Positions 52,579 through 61,761 are shown, counted from the first letter of the stretch. The stretch: DNA of 64,000 nt from Nocardia amikacinitolerans NBRC 108937 (GCF_001612615.1 NZ_BDAU01000041.1:28730-92729); one strand, 5' to 3'. Numbers and translations are program-made. The notes: generated from the sequence alone by a model not told the origin.

Positions 52579-54582
52579 GTGACCGGCCGCATCGCCATCG
52601 ATGACACCGCCCCGTCCATCCCCGGCGGCCGCCCGGCCAAGGCCGTGGTGGGCGAGGTGTTCCCGGTGCGCGCCGTGGTGTGGCGCGAGGGGCACGACGC
52701 GGTCGCCGCCACGCTCACGGTGCGCGCTCCCGGAGCGTCGCGGGCCACCCGAATACGGATGACCCCCGACTACGAGCCCGACGTCTTCAACGCCACTTTC
52801 GTGCCGAACCTGCCCGGCGCGTGGACCTTCCGCGTTGAGGGCTGGAGCGACCCCATCGCCACCTGGCGCAACGCCGTGGAAGCCAAACTCTCCGTCGGAC
52901 AGAGCGCCGTCGACCTGGCCAATGACCTCGAGCTCGGCGCCCGGCTTTTCGATCGGGCGGCGCAGGCGCTGCCCAAGGCCAAGTTCGAGAAGTTGCGCGC
53001 CGCGGCGGCGGCGTTGCGCAGCGACGAGCAGCTGCCCGCCCGCGTCGCGCCCGCGTTCAGCGAGGAGGTCGCCGAGATCCTGCGCGACACTCCGCTGCGC
53101 GATCTGGTGACCAGGGGCCCGCAGCACACCGTGCAGGTCGAGCGGCAACGCGCGCTGTACGGCTCGTGGTACGAGTTCTTCCCGCGCTCCACCGGCGGCT
53201 GGGACGCCGAAGGCAAGCCCGTGCACGGCACTTTCGCCACCGCGACCAAGGAACTCTCCCGCATCGCGGGCATGGGCTTCGATGTGGTGTACCTGCCGCC
53301 GATCCATCCGATCGGTGAGGTGAACCGCAAGGGCCGCAACAACTCCCTGTCCGCCGAGCCCGGCGATGTCGGCTCCCCGTGGGCGATCGGCTCGAAGGAC
53401 GGCGGACACGATGCCGTGCATCCCGCGCTCGGCACCGAGGCCGATTTCGCCGAATTCGTCGCCGCCGCAGGGCAACTCGGGCTGGAGGTCGCTCTCGATC
53501 TGGCACTGCAATGCGCGCCGGACCACCCGTGGGTCGCCGCGCACCCGGAGTGGTTCACCACGCTGCCCGACGGCACCATCGCCTTCGCCGAGAACCCGCC
53601 GAAGAAGTACCAGGACATCTATCCGGTCAACTTCGACAACGACGCCGACGGTCTCTACGCGGAAGTGCTGCGCGTGGTACGGCACTGGATCGGTCTGGGC
53701 GTCAAGATCTTCCGCGTCGACAACCCGCACACCAAACCCGCCGATTTCTGGGAATGGTTGATCACCACCGTGCGGCGCACCGATCCGGACGTGATCTTCC
53801 TGTCCGAGGCGTTCACCCGGCCTGCCCGCCTCTACGGCTTGGCGCGACGCGGATTCAGCCAGTCCTACACGTATTTCACGTGGCGGGTGGCGAAGTGGGA
53901 GCTCACCGAGTTCGGCAACGAACTGGCCGCCAAGGCCGACGAGGCCCGCCCGAATCTGTTCGTGAACACCCCCGACATCCTGCACGAGAGCCTCCAGCAC
54001 GGCGGGCCAGGCATGTTCGCCATCCGCGCCGTGCTCGCCGCCACCCTGGCACCGACCTGGGGCGTGTACTCCGGTTTCGAGTTGTTCGAGCACCAAGCGG
54101 TGCGCCCGGGCAGCGAGGAGTACCTGGATTCGGAGAAGTACGAACTGCGCCCGCGCCCGTTCGCCGAGGCGCTGGCCCGCGGCGAATCGCTGGAACCGTG
54201 GCTGACCAGGCTCAACGAGATCCGCCGCGCCCATCCGGCGCTACAACAGCTGCGCTGCTTGCACTTCCACCACGTCGACAACGACGCCATGCTCGCCTAC
54301 TCCAAGTTCGATCCGGTCAGCGGCGATGCCGTGCTCGTGGTGGTGAACCTCAACCCCTACGGCGCCGAGTGGGGCTTCCTCTCGCTCGATCTGCCCGCGA
54401 TCGGTCGCGAATGGCACGACCACCCCGTGGTCGTCGACGAGGTCAGCGGCGAGGAATACCACTGGGCCCAGACGAATTACGTCCGACTCGATCCCGCCAA
54501 GGCGGTCGCGCACATCATCGCGCTGCCGCCGGTGCCCGCGCCCGCCCGGATGGAACTGGCCTACCGGCGGTCGTTCCGATGA
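52579..54582 (+). CDS. glgE: Alpha-1,4-glucan:maltose-1-phosphate maltosyltransferase
   Basis: 667 residues, GH13_3. N-terminal sandwich domain, then YEFFPRSTGGWDAEGKPVHG, VVYLPPIHPIGEVNRKGRNN, LDLALQCAPDHPWV, FRVDNPHTKPADFW (nucleophile Asp), IFLSEAFTRPARLYGLA (acid Glu) and VNTPDILHESLQHGGPGMF. It extends alpha-glucan with maltose from maltose-1-phosphate. Its loss is lethal in M. tuberculosis through maltose-1-phosphate build-up, so it is a known drug target. GTG 52579 follows TAGGTT by seven bases (leaderless), preferred over the TTG at 52570. Its stop overlaps the glgB start. Confidence 0.96.
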   Translation: MTGRIAIDDTAPSIPGGRPAKAVVGEVFPVRAVVWREGHDAVAATLTVRAPGASRATRIRMTPDYEPDVFNATFVPNLPGAWTFRVEGWSDPIATWRNAVEAKLSVGQSAVDLANDLELGARLFDRAAQALPKAKFEKLRAAAAALRSDEQLPARVAPAFSEEVAEILRDTPLRDLVTRGPQHTVQVERQRALYGSWYEFFPRSTGGWDAEGKPVHGTFATATKELSRIAGMGFDVVYLPPIHPIGEVNRKGRNNSLSAEPGDVGSPWAIGSKDGGHDAVHPALGTEADFAEFVAAAGQLGLEVALDLALQCAPDHPWVAAHPEWFTTLPDGTIAFAENPPKKYQDIYPVNFDNDADGLYAEVLRVVRHWIGLGVKIFRVDNPHTKPADFWEWLITTVRRTDPDVIFLSEAFTRPARLYGLARRGFSQSYTYFTWRVAKWELTEFGNELAAKADEARPNLFVNTPDILHESLQHGGPGMFAIRAVLAATLAPTWGVYSGFELFEHQAVRPGSEEYLDSEKYELRPRPFAEALARGESLEPWLTRLNEIRRAHPALQQLRCLHFHHVDNDAMLAYSKFDPVSGDAVLVVVNLNPYGAEWGFLSLDLPAIGREWHDHPVVVDEVSGEEYHWAQTNYVRLDPAKAVAHIIALPPVPAPARMELAYRRSFR

Positions 54583-56756
54583 CCCGCGCGGCAACCATCA
54601 ACCGCCGCGACCTCATGCTGCTCGCGGCGGGCACCCATCACGACCCGCACACCGTCCTCGGCGCCCATCCGCACCCGGACGGGACGGTCGTGCGGGTGTT
54701 GCGGCCGCACGCCGACACCGTCGCGGTGCGCGTCGGCGACGTCGACCATTCGCTGAAACCGTTGGGGTACGGGATCTTCGCCGCGGTGCTCCCCTACCCG
54801 GACCTGATGGACTATCGCGTCGTCACGACCTATCCGGACGGACACACGGTGGTCGCCGCCGACGGTTACCGCTTCCTGCCCACCGTCGGCGAGCTCGACC
54901 TGCACCTGATCGGCGAGGGACGCCATGAGCGGCTCTGGGACGTGCTCGGCGCCCATCCCCGCGACTACACCACGTTGGACGGCCCGGTCGCGGGCACGTC
55001 GTTCGCGGTATGGGCGCCGAATGCCCGCGGCGTCACCGTGATCGGCGATTTCGACGGATGGAGCGGCAACACCGCGCCGATGCGCGCCCTCGGCTCGTCG
55101 GGCATCTGGGAGGTCTTCGTCCCGGACGTCGGCGTTGGCACGAAATACAAGTACCGCGTGCACGGCGCCGACGGACGCACGGTGGACCACGCCGACCCGC
55201 TCGCCTTCGCCACCGAACACCCACCCGCGACGGCCTCGGTCGTCACCGAGAGCCGCTACACCTGGGGCGACGCGGACTGGCTCGAACGCCGCGCCGCCAC
55301 CGACCCCAACCGCGCGCCGATGAGCGTCTACGAGGTGCACCTCGGGTCGTGGCGGCCGGGCCTCGGCTATCGCGAATTGGCCGAGCAGCTGGCCGAATAC
55401 GTGCGGAGCGCGGGCTTCACCCATATCGAACTGCTGCCCATCGCCGAGCACCCGTTCGGCGGCTCCTGGGGTTATCAGGTCACCTCCTACTACGCCCCGA
55501 CTGCGCGCTTCGGCTCCCCCGACGACTTCCGCGCCTTCGTCGACCACCTGCACGGCGCGGGCATCGGCGTGCTGCTCGACTGGGTGCCCGCGCACTTCCC
55601 GCGCGACGAATGGGCGCTGGCCCGCTTCGACGGCACCCCGCTCTACGAGCACGCCGACCCGCGCCGCGGGGAGCAACTCGACTGGGGCACCTACATTTTC
55701 GACTTCGGCAGGCACGAGGTGCGCAACTTCCTCGTCGCCAACGCGCGCTACTGGATCGAGGAATTCCACATCGACGGCCTGCGCGTCGACGCGGTCGCCG
55801 CCATGCTCTACCTGGATTACTCACGCCGCGAAGGCGATTGGGAGCCGAACATACACGGCGGCAGGGAGAACTTGGAGGCCGTCGACTTCCTGCAAGACCT
55901 GAACGACACCGTGCACCGCAACCACCCCGGCGTCATCACCGTCGCCGAGGAATCCACCACCTGGCCCGGCGTCACCCGCGGCACCGACGTCGGCGGACTC
56001 GGCTTCACCATGAAGTGGAACATGGGCTGGATGCACGACACCCTCGGCTTCCTGCGCCGGGACCCGATCCACCGCTCCTGGCACCACAACGAGATCACCT
56101 TCTCGCTGATGTACGCGTGGAGCGAGAACTACGTGCTGCCGATCAGCCACGACGAGGTCGTGCACGGCAAGGGCACGCTGTGGACGCGGATGCCTGGCGA
56201 CGATTTCGCCAAGGCGGCAGGCGTGCGTGCGCTGCTCGCCTACATGTGGGGCCATCCCGGCAAGCAGCTGTTGTTCATGGGCCAGGACTTCGGCCAGTTC
56301 CGCGAGTGGTCGCACGACCGCGGCCTGGACTGGGGCGAACTGGACAATCCGCTGCATTCCGGCATCGCCGCCGCCGTCCGCGACCTCAACTCCGCCTACC
56401 GCGCGCACCCGGCCTTCTGGAGCCAGGACACCACACCCGGCGGTTACTCCTGGCTGGAGGCCGACGACCGCGAGCACAACGTGCTGGCGTTCCTGCGCTA
56501 CGGCGCGGACGGATCGGTCGTCGCGTGCGTGTACAACTTCTCCGGCTCGGTGCACGGCGAGTACCGCGTCGGGCTGCCCGTCCCCGGCGAGTGGAGCGAG
56601 ATCCTCAACACCGACGCGGCGGAATACGGCGGCTCCGGCATCGGCAACTTCGGCGCGGTGAAGACCGAGGAGATCCCCTGGCACGGACGCCCCTTCTCGG
56701 CAAGCATCGCACTGGCACCGAACACTGCGGTGTGGCTAGCGGGCCCACCCACCTGA
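54579..56756 (+). CDS. glgB: 1,4-alpha-glucan branching enzyme
   Basis: 725 residues. Two N-terminal CBM48-like modules (second: GTSFAVWAPNARGVTVIGDF), catalytic barrel with SWGYQVTSYYAPTARFG, IDGLRVDAVAAMLYLDYSR (nucleophile Asp), ITVAEESTTWPGVT (acid Glu) and LPISHDEVVHGK. Introduces alpha-1,6 branches into the GlgE product. The ATG overlaps the glgE TGA (ATGA), so the two are translationally coupled, as in mycobacteria. A terminator hairpin begins at the last codons. Confidence 0.97.
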   Translation: MTRAATINRRDLMLLAAGTHHDPHTVLGAHPHPDGTVVRVLRPHADTVAVRVGDVDHSLKPLGYGIFAAVLPYPDLMDYRVVTTYPDGHTVVAADGYRFLPTVGELDLHLIGEGRHERLWDVLGAHPRDYTTLDGPVAGTSFAVWAPNARGVTVIGDFDGWSGNTAPMRALGSSGIWEVFVPDVGVGTKYKYRVHGADGRTVDHADPLAFATEHPPATASVVTESRYTWGDADWLERRAATDPNRAPMSVYEVHLGSWRPGLGYRELAEQLAEYVRSAGFTHIELLPIAEHPFGGSWGYQVTSYYAPTARFGSPDDFRAFVDHLHGAGIGVLLDWVPAHFPRDEWALARFDGTPLYEHADPRRGEQLDWGTYIFDFGRHEVRNFLVANARYWIEEFHIDGLRVDAVAAMLYLDYSRREGDWEPNIHGGRENLEAVDFLQDLNDTVHRNHPGVITVAEESTTWPGVTRGTDVGGLGFTMKWNMGWMHDTLGFLRRDPIHRSWHHNEITFSLMYAWSENYVLPISHDEVVHGKGTLWTRMPGDDFAKAAGVRALLAYMWGHPGKQLLFMGQDFGQFREWSHDRGLDWGELDNPLHSGIAAAVRDLNSAYRAHPAFWSQDTTPGGYSWLEADDREHNVLAFLRYGADGSVVACVYNFSGSVHGEYRVGLPVPGEWSEILNTDAAEYGGSGIGNFGAVKTEEIPWHGRPFSASIALAPNTAVWLAGPPT

Positions 56757-56786
56757 TCGAGCCACCCACCTGATCACGGTGGGCCC
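56741..56786 (+). terminator. glgB terminator hairpin with a 17-bp tandem duplication in its loop
   Basis: GGGCCCACC (56741-56749) pairs with GGTGGGCCC (56778-56786). Between and over the stop codon the sequence CCACCCACCTGATC occurs twice, 17 bp apart (56745 and 56762), so the loop contains a duplicated end of the gene. Confidence 0.6.
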
Positions 56787-56972
56787 CCATCCGACCGGCA
56801 ACTGGCTGCCCAACGTCCAGTTCAATGGATGAAGGCCACTTCCAGTCGGTCTGGCATGATGAAGGCCGCCTTCTGTCGGTTACCGCGCCGACCATTCTGG
56901 ATGCGGCCTGGCCGATGGGGCGCGGCCTGATCGATGGATCGGCCTACCTGTTCCTTCGGTGCCCGAACGCAA

Positions 56973-57003
56973 AGACGCCCGGGCGCAATCGCTCCGGGCG
57001 TCT
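56973..57003. terminator. Hairpin terminator between glgB and the thioredoxin-fold gene
   Basis: AGACGCCCGG (56973-56982) and CCGGGCGTCT (56994-57003) form a ten-base stem with an 11-base loop. It lies between convergent genes and can serve both. The remaining sequence from 56787 to 57078 shows no gene. Confidence 0.65.
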
Positions 57004-57078
57004 GAGGCTATCGGTCGCCTGAGTGCGGCTGAATCCAATCCGGCAGACCGGTGAATCCACCACTGCCGGCCGCCCCGA

Positions 57079-57966
57079 TCAGTACAGCGCGGCGGCGAGC
57101 TTCCTGCGGGCCGCGACCACGAACGGCTCGGCCTGGTCGAACAGCTCGAACAGTTCGAGCAGGTGGGTGCGCGCCTTGGTGCGGTCGTCGCCCGCGGTGC
57201 GCTTGACGACGGCGATCAGCCGATCGAACGCCGCCTCCGGCCGCTGGTTGAGCAGTTCCAGATCGGCGGCGTCGATGGCGGCATCGACGTTCGCCGGGTC
57301 CTGATCGGCGGCAGCGAGCGCCGAATCCGGCACCTGCTGAGCCCGTGCCAGGAAGCGCAGCTGCCGAAGCGCGCCCTTGGCTTCCTCGTTGTTCGGTTCG
57401 GCGGCCAGGATCGCCTCGTAGGCGGCCTCGGCGCCGGCCAGGTCACCGCGCTCGAGCGCGTCCTCGGCGGCGGTGAAGCGCGGATCCTCCGCGGGCTGCG
57501 GTTGACCCGCGCCGCCCTCGAGCTTGCCCGCGACCGCGTCGACCACCGCGTCGAGCCACTGCCGCACCTGCGGCTCGGGCTGCGCGCCCTCGAAATCGGC
57601 AAGCGGCTGCCCGGCGGCGATGGCGATCACCGTGGGGATGCCCTGCACCCGCAGCGCCTGCGCGATGCGCATGTTGGCCTCGGCCTCGACGGTGGCCAGC
57701 TCCCAGCTGCCGCCGTCGGCCGCGACCAGCCGCTCCAGCGTCCTGACCAGTTCGACGCTGCCGGGGCTGCGCTGCGAGTACAGCGCGACAACCACCGGAA
57801 CCTGCATCGACCGGCGCAGCACCTTGGTCTCGAAGTCCGCTTCGCCGACCGCGTAGTCGCCACCGGTCGCACCGGCGGGCGGCTGCTTCAGGCTGGAAAG
57901 ATCCACCGCTCCGGACATGGCAGCGGCGACGGCGGGCGAGGGACGGCGGGCGGCAGGTCGAGTCAC
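57079..57966 (-). CDS. Thioredoxin-fold plus TPR protein without CXXC (CnoX/YbbN-like)
   Basis: 295 residues. Thioredoxin domain about 40-150: VPVVVALYSQRSPGSVELVR stands where WCGPC would be, so both redox cysteines are gone; RVQGIPTVIAIAAGQPL has the cis-Pro. Residues 165-295 are helical repeats (RGDLAGAEAAYEAILAAEPNNEEAKG). CnoX/YbbN proteins of this build hold unfolded proteins for chaperonin rather than reduce disulfides. It matches Rv1324 in position and architecture. GTG start; an ATG at 57918 is possible. Confidence 0.9.
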   Translation of the reverse strand: MTRPAARRPSPAVAAAMSGAVDLSSLKQPPAGATGGDYAVGEADFETKVLRRSMQVPVVVALYSQRSPGSVELVRTLERLVAADGGSWELATVEAEANMRIAQALRVQGIPTVIAIAAGQPLADFEGAQPEPQVRQWLDAVVDAVAGKLEGGAGQPQPAEDPRFTAAEDALERGDLAGAEAAYEAILAAEPNNEEAKGALRQLRFLARAQQVPDSALAAADQDPANVDAAIDAADLELLNQRPEAAFDRLIAVVKRTAGDDRTKARTHLLELFELFDQAEPFVVAARRKLAAALY

Positions 57967-57979
57967 GGTTTCCAGTTTG

Positions 57980-58357
57980 TCACGACGCGGCGCGAACGGC
58001 TTCCGCGGCGGGGGTCGCGTCGGCGTTGCTCGATCCGCTCAGCTTGCCGGTGCGCACGGCCCATACCTCGAAGATCACCGTGAAGAACGGCGGAATGCTG
58101 GACAGCAGCGCGAGCACGGTGGTCTTCCAGTTCCAGCCGAGTTCGCGCGCCGCGAGCAGCGCGGTCAGCACGAACAGGATGAAGATGGTGCCGTGCACCG
58201 GGCCGAAGATCTTCACGCCGATCTCGTTGCCCGGGTCGGGAATGTACTTGAACGCCATTCCGACGAGCAGACCCAGCCAGGACAGTGCCTCGAGCACCGC
58301 GAAGAAACGGAATCTACCGGCGACGCTGCGCAGATCGAAGAAACCCATGCGCACCAT
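57980..58357 (-). CDS. DUF3817 membrane protein, second copy
   Basis: 125 residues, three membrane helices (VLEALSWLGLLVGMAFKYIP, GPVHGTIFILFVLTALLAAR, TTVLALLSSIPPFFTVIFEV). GPVHGTIFILFVL is the DUF3817 core, shared with the copy at 23608, though the two are distant. Start either MVRMGFF (58357) or MGFF (58348); neither has a good ribosome binding site. An 8-2-8 palindrome lies 12 bases upstream. Function unknown. Confidence 0.85.
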   Translation of the reverse strand: MVRMGFFDLRSVAGRFRFFAVLEALSWLGLLVGMAFKYIPDPGNEIGVKIFGPVHGTIFILFVLTALLAARELGWNWKTTVLALLSSIPPFFTVIFEVWAVRTGKLSGSSNADATPAAEAVRAAS

Positions 58358-58369
58358 TGTGCCGTATGC

Positions 58370-58387
58370 ACTACGACGGGTCGTAGT
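58370..58387. promoter_or_regulatory. Operator candidate ACTACGAC-GG-GTCGTAGT
   Basis: Perfect eight-base arms around GG, immediately upstream of the DUF3817 gene. The TAC-TA half-site recalls BlaI/CopY-type operators, but no such regulator is encoded nearby. Confidence 0.6.
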
Positions 58388-58493
58388 TGAACCCGTCACA
58401 TACGTAGCCGTCTCGGCGCGTCCGCGCGGGACACGCCCGATCAGACGGCGTCGCGCCCGGCGCCGAAGCACCGAGCGCGACGCCCGTACCTAC

Positions 58494-59672
58494 TCAGACC
58501 TTGATGATCAGCGCGTCACCCTGACCGCCGCCGCCGCACAGCGCGGCCGCACCGACACCGCCGCCGCGGCGCTTCAGCTCCAGGGCCAGGTGCAGCACAA
58601 TGCGGGCGCCGGACATGCCGAGCGGGTGGCCGATGGCGATCGCGCCACCGTTGACGTTCACCTTCTCGGTATCGATGCCCAGCTTGCGCGCCGAGGCGAT
58701 GCCGACCGCGGCGAACGCCTCGTTGATCTCGACAACGTCCAGCTCGGCGGGCGAGATGCCCTCGCGCGCACAGGCCTTGGCGATGGCGTCGGCGGGCTGG
58801 TCCTGCAGCGTGGAGTCCGGACCGGCGACCACACCCGCGGCGCCGATCTCGGCGATCCAGCTCAGACCGAGCTGCTGCGCCTTCTCCTTGCTCATCACGA
58901 CCACCGCGGCCGCGCCGTCGGAGATCTGCGAGGCGGTGCCCGCGGTGATCGTGCCGTCCTTGCGGAAGGCCGGGCGCAGCTTGCCGAGCGACTCGACGGT
59001 GGTGTCGGCGCGAACGCCCTCGTCCTTGCTCATCAGCACCGGATCGCCCTTGCGCTGCGGCACCTCGACCGGGACGACCTCGTCGTCGAACACGCCGTTC
59101 TTCCACGCCGCCGCCGCGCGCTGATGCGAGGCAGCCGCGAACGCGTCCTGATCGGCGCGGCTGATCGGGTCACGGTCGTTGCGCTGCTCGGTGAGCGCGC
59201 CCATGGCCTGGTCGGTGAAGATGTCGTGCAGGCCGTCGTAGGCCATGTGGTCGCGCATCGTCACATCGCCGTACTTGAAGCCCTCGCGGCTCTTTTCGAG
59301 CAGGTGCGGCGCCTGGCTCATGGACTCCTGGCCACCGGCGACGACGATCTCGTACTCGCCCGCGCGGATCAGCTGGTCGGCGAGCGCGATGGCGTTGATG
59401 CCGGACAGGCACACCTTGTTCAGGGTCAGGGCGGGCACGTCCATCGGGATGCCCGCGGCCACCGCCGCCTGCCTTGCCGGAATCTGGCCCGCGCCCGCGG
59501 TGAGCACCTGGCCCATGATCACGTAGTCGACCTGCTCCGGCGCGACGCCACCCTTCTCCAGCGCGGCCTTGATAGCGAAACCGCCGAGATCGGAACCGCT
59601 GAAGTCCTTCAGGCCGCCGAGCAGCCTGCCGACCGGGGTGCGCGCACCGGACACGATGACGGTTGTGGTCAC
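58494..59672 (-). CDS. fadA: Acetyl-CoA acetyltransferase (thiolase)
   Basis: 392 residues from a GTG preceded by GAGG. Catalytic Cys in LNKVCLSGINAI, VAGGQESMSQAPHLL, NEAFAAVGIA, His in GGAIAIGHPLGMSGAR and the second Cys in AALCGGGGQGDALI. Condenses two acetyl-CoA or runs the reverse. It matches FadA4 (Rv1323) by position beside the methylmalonyl-CoA epimerase gene, suggesting a role in short-chain acyl-CoA metabolism. Divergent from that gene. Confidence 0.95.
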   Translation of the reverse strand: MTTTVIVSGARTPVGRLLGGLKDFSGSDLGGFAIKAALEKGGVAPEQVDYVIMGQVLTAGAGQIPARQAAVAAGIPMDVPALTLNKVCLSGINAIALADQLIRAGEYEIVVAGGQESMSQAPHLLEKSREGFKYGDVTMRDHMAYDGLHDIFTDQAMGALTEQRNDRDPISRADQDAFAAASHQRAAAAWKNGVFDDEVVPVEVPQRKGDPVLMSKDEGVRADTTVESLGKLRPAFRKDGTITAGTASQISDGAAAVVVMSKEKAQQLGLSWIAEIGAAGVVAGPDSTLQDQPADAIAKACAREGISPAELDVVEINEAFAAVGIASARKLGIDTEKVNVNGGAIAIGHPLGMSGARIVLHLALELKRRGGGVGAAALCGGGGQGDALIIKV

Positions 59673-59798
59673 GACGAGCCTCGCATTCGTTGGTGGAACC
59701 CGCTCGCCATCGCACGAGCGACGGCGCGGCGTCAATGTACTCAACGGTAGCCTGTGTGCCCTCGGTGACTTCACCCAGGTTGGCGCTACCGTCGAGTG

Positions 59799-60272
59799 GT
59801 GACCAACGCAAATCAGACATCCGAACTCATTCCGGGCGACTACGTGGTCGCGATCGACCACGTCGGCATCGCGGTCCCCGACCTGGACACCGCAATCGCC
59901 TGGTACGCCGAGAATCTCGGCATGATCGAGACCCACCGCGAGGTCAACGAGAGCCAGGGCGTGCACGAGGCCATGCTGTCGCTGCCCGGTGCACCGGACG
60001 GCGCGACTGCTCTGCAGTTGCTGGCTCCCCTGAACGCGGACTCGACGATCGCGAAGTTCATCGACCGCAGCGGACCGGGCCTTCAGCAGCTCGCCTACCG
60101 CGTCACCGACATCGAGGCCGTCTCCGCTCATCTCCGTGATCGCGGACTGCGTTTGCTGTACGAGGCGCCGCGGCACGGAACCGCCGATTCCCGCATCAAT
60201 TTCATCCACCCGAAGGATGCTGGCGGTGTGCTGGTCGAGTTGGTCGAGCCGAACCCGAATGTTACGCACTAG
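59799..60272 (+). CDS. mce: Methylmalonyl-CoA epimerase
   Basis: 157 residues, VOC fold. AIDHVGIAVPDLDTAIAWY (first metal His), LGMIETHREVNESQGVHEAM, GLQQLAYRVTDIEAVSAHL (second His region replaced by Gln-Gln-Leu-Ala, usual is H-I-A/C-Y) and GVLVELVEPN (metal Glu). Interconverts R- and S-methylmalonyl-CoA in propionate metabolism. The position next to the thiolase gene matches mycobacteria (Rv1322A). Start GTG 59799 lies six bases after TACCGT, implying a leaderless transcript. Confidence 0.88.
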   Translation: MTNANQTSELIPGDYVVAIDHVGIAVPDLDTAIAWYAENLGMIETHREVNESQGVHEAMLSLPGAPDGATALQLLAPLNADSTIAKFIDRSGPGLQQLAYRVTDIEAVSAHLRDRGLRLLYEAPRHGTADSRINFIHPKDAGGVLVELVEPNPNVTH

Positions 60273-60358
60273 TATCAAGATCGGGGCCGGAAAACTCGTC
60301 GGAATCACATTCGCGGTCGAGTCACCATCGGCCCTCCATAGGCTGTAGTTTGTGTGCC

Positions 60359-61363
60359 ATGTCGTCACCCGAGTCCGATCGCAATCGCTTCGTTGCACTG
60401 CCCTTCACCGTTGTGCGCAAGGGTTATGCGCAAGACGAGGTGCGTAATTACTTCGACCGCTTCGATGCCGAGCTGAGGGTCACCGCCACCGATCGCGATG
60501 CCGCTGCGGCGCAAGCCCGTAACCTCGCGAGCCAGTTGGAGGACGCGCGGGACGAGATCGACGAGCTCCGCAAGGAGGTCGACCGACTCTCGGTGCCGCC
60601 GACCACTGCCGAAGGCATGTCCGACCGCATCTCCCGCATGCTGCGGCTGGCCTCCGACGAGGCCTCCGAGGTCCGGGCTCTCGCCCAGGCCGAGGCCGCG
60701 GAAATGGTGTCGATCGCGGAGCAGCAGGCGACCGAGATGCGCGGCAAATACGAGTCGCTGCTCGCGGAGACCAAGGAGAAGCGCGAGGCGCTCGACATCG
60801 AGTTCGAGCAGACCCTGGCGAACGCACGCACCGAATCCGCCAAGATCATCGAAGCCGCTCAAGCCGAGGTCGAGCGCCTCGGCAAGGAAGCCGAAGCCAA
60901 GCGCAAGGCGACCCAGCAGGACTTCGAAGTCACCATGGCCGAGCGCCGCACCAAACTCACCCGCGCCATGGAGGAGCTCGAGGCCACCAGCCGCGCCGAG
61001 GCCGCGCAGCGGATCAAGGACGCGACCGACGAGGCCAACCGTCTCATCACCTCCGCCACCCAGACCTCCGAGCGCAAGATCGCGCACGCCAAGGAACTGG
61101 CCGAGGAGATGCGCGTGCTGCGCGGCCGGGTACTCGCCCAGCTGCTCGGCATCCGCGGCCAGCTCGACTCGGTGCCCGCGATGCTCGCGGCCGTCAACCG
61201 GGAGAGCGAACTGCTCGATGGTGTTCCGGAGCAGCGCAAGTCGATCGGCGGCAACACCAAGTCGGTCACCGGTTCCCGTCCGACCAAGGCGATCCCCGAG
61301 GTCACCAACGAGGACGAGGACTTCGACGCCGACGAGCGCGAGAACGCCGACATCGCGAACTGA
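60359..61363 (+). CDS. DivIVA-like coiled-coil protein
   Basis: 334 residues. The N-terminal PFTVVRKGYAQDEVRNYFDR is the DivIVA membrane-binding domain pattern. Residues 40-270 are nearly continuous coiled coil (DARDEIDELRKEVDRL, AQAEVERLGKEAEAKRK). The tail is acidic (NEDEDFDADERENADI). It is a paralogue of Wag31 rather than Wag31 itself, which lies in the division cluster. A role in polar growth or cell-envelope organisation is inferred. TAGTTT seven bases before ATG 60359 suggests leaderless transcription. Confidence 0.85.
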   Translation: MSSPESDRNRFVALPFTVVRKGYAQDEVRNYFDRFDAELRVTATDRDAAAAQARNLASQLEDARDEIDELRKEVDRLSVPPTTAEGMSDRISRMLRLASDEASEVRALAQAEAAEMVSIAEQQATEMRGKYESLLAETKEKREALDIEFEQTLANARTESAKIIEAAQAEVERLGKEAEAKRKATQQDFEVTMAERRTKLTRAMEELEATSRAEAAQRIKDATDEANRLITSATQTSERKIAHAKELAEEMRVLRGRVLAQLLGIRGQLDSVPAMLAAVNRESELLDGVPEQRKSIGGNTKSVTGSRPTKAIPEVTNEDEDFDADERENADIAN

Positions 61364-61406
61364 CGTCGGCTCAGGCGACGACGCAGTACATCACCACAGT
61401 TCACCC

Positions 61407-61439
61407 GAAGGCCGCTCCCGTCAGGGGGCGGCCTTCTTA
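61407..61439 (+). terminator. Terminator of the DivIVA-like gene
   Basis: GAAGGCCGC (61407-61415) pairs with GCGGCCTTC (61428-61436), 12-base loop, followed by TTAGTT. It lies between the convergent zinc-binding protein gene and this gene. Confidence 0.75.
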
Positions 61440-61461
61440 GTTGGATTCGCGGTGCCGCGGC

Positions 61462-61761
61462 TCAGGACCAGCGGCGGGTGATACGGCGGGTCCGGCGGCC
61501 GTTCCAGCAGCCGCGGTGCCAGTGCCGTCGGTCGTCCTCGCCGCCGTCCGCCGCCCAGGCGACGATATGGGCGACACCAGGGGGAATCTCGTGGTCGCAT
61601 CCGGGGCACCGATAGGTCTTCGTGGCGCGGGTGCCGGGAATGGTGCGCACGATGAAGACGTCGTCGTCGTCCGGACCGCGTTCGGTGCGCCCGAACACAT
61701 CGCCGAGCGGCGCACTGTCGGACCCGGCATGATCGCGGGCGCGCGGTTTCCGACGGGGCAT
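61462..61761 (-). CDS. Small zinc-ribbon-like conserved protein
   Basis: 99 residues from ATG 61761, with TACGCT seven bases upstream (leaderless). A basic N-terminus (MPRRKPRARDHAG) is followed by FIVRTIPGTRATKTYRCPGC and, later, HRGC: CPGC plus His/Cys residues suggest one zinc site. The C-terminus is Arg-rich. Actinobacterial orthologues are often labelled ATP/GTP-binding without a P-loop; none is visible here. It neighbours nuclease genes, so nucleic-acid binding is plausible. Confidence 0.75.
   Translation of the reverse strand: MPRRKPRARDHAGSDSAPLGDVFGRTERGPDDDDVFIVRTIPGTRATKTYRCPGCDHEIPPGVAHIVAWAADGGEDDRRHWHRGCWNGRRTRRITRRWS

Noticed and set aside
53379..54578. N-terminal extension of glgB in its frame upstream of 54579
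   Set aside because: That part is the shadow of glgE; GlgB family start and the ATGA overlap fit 54579.
54962..56773. Second long frame over glgB
   Set aside because: Arg-rich out-of-frame shadow of the branching enzyme.
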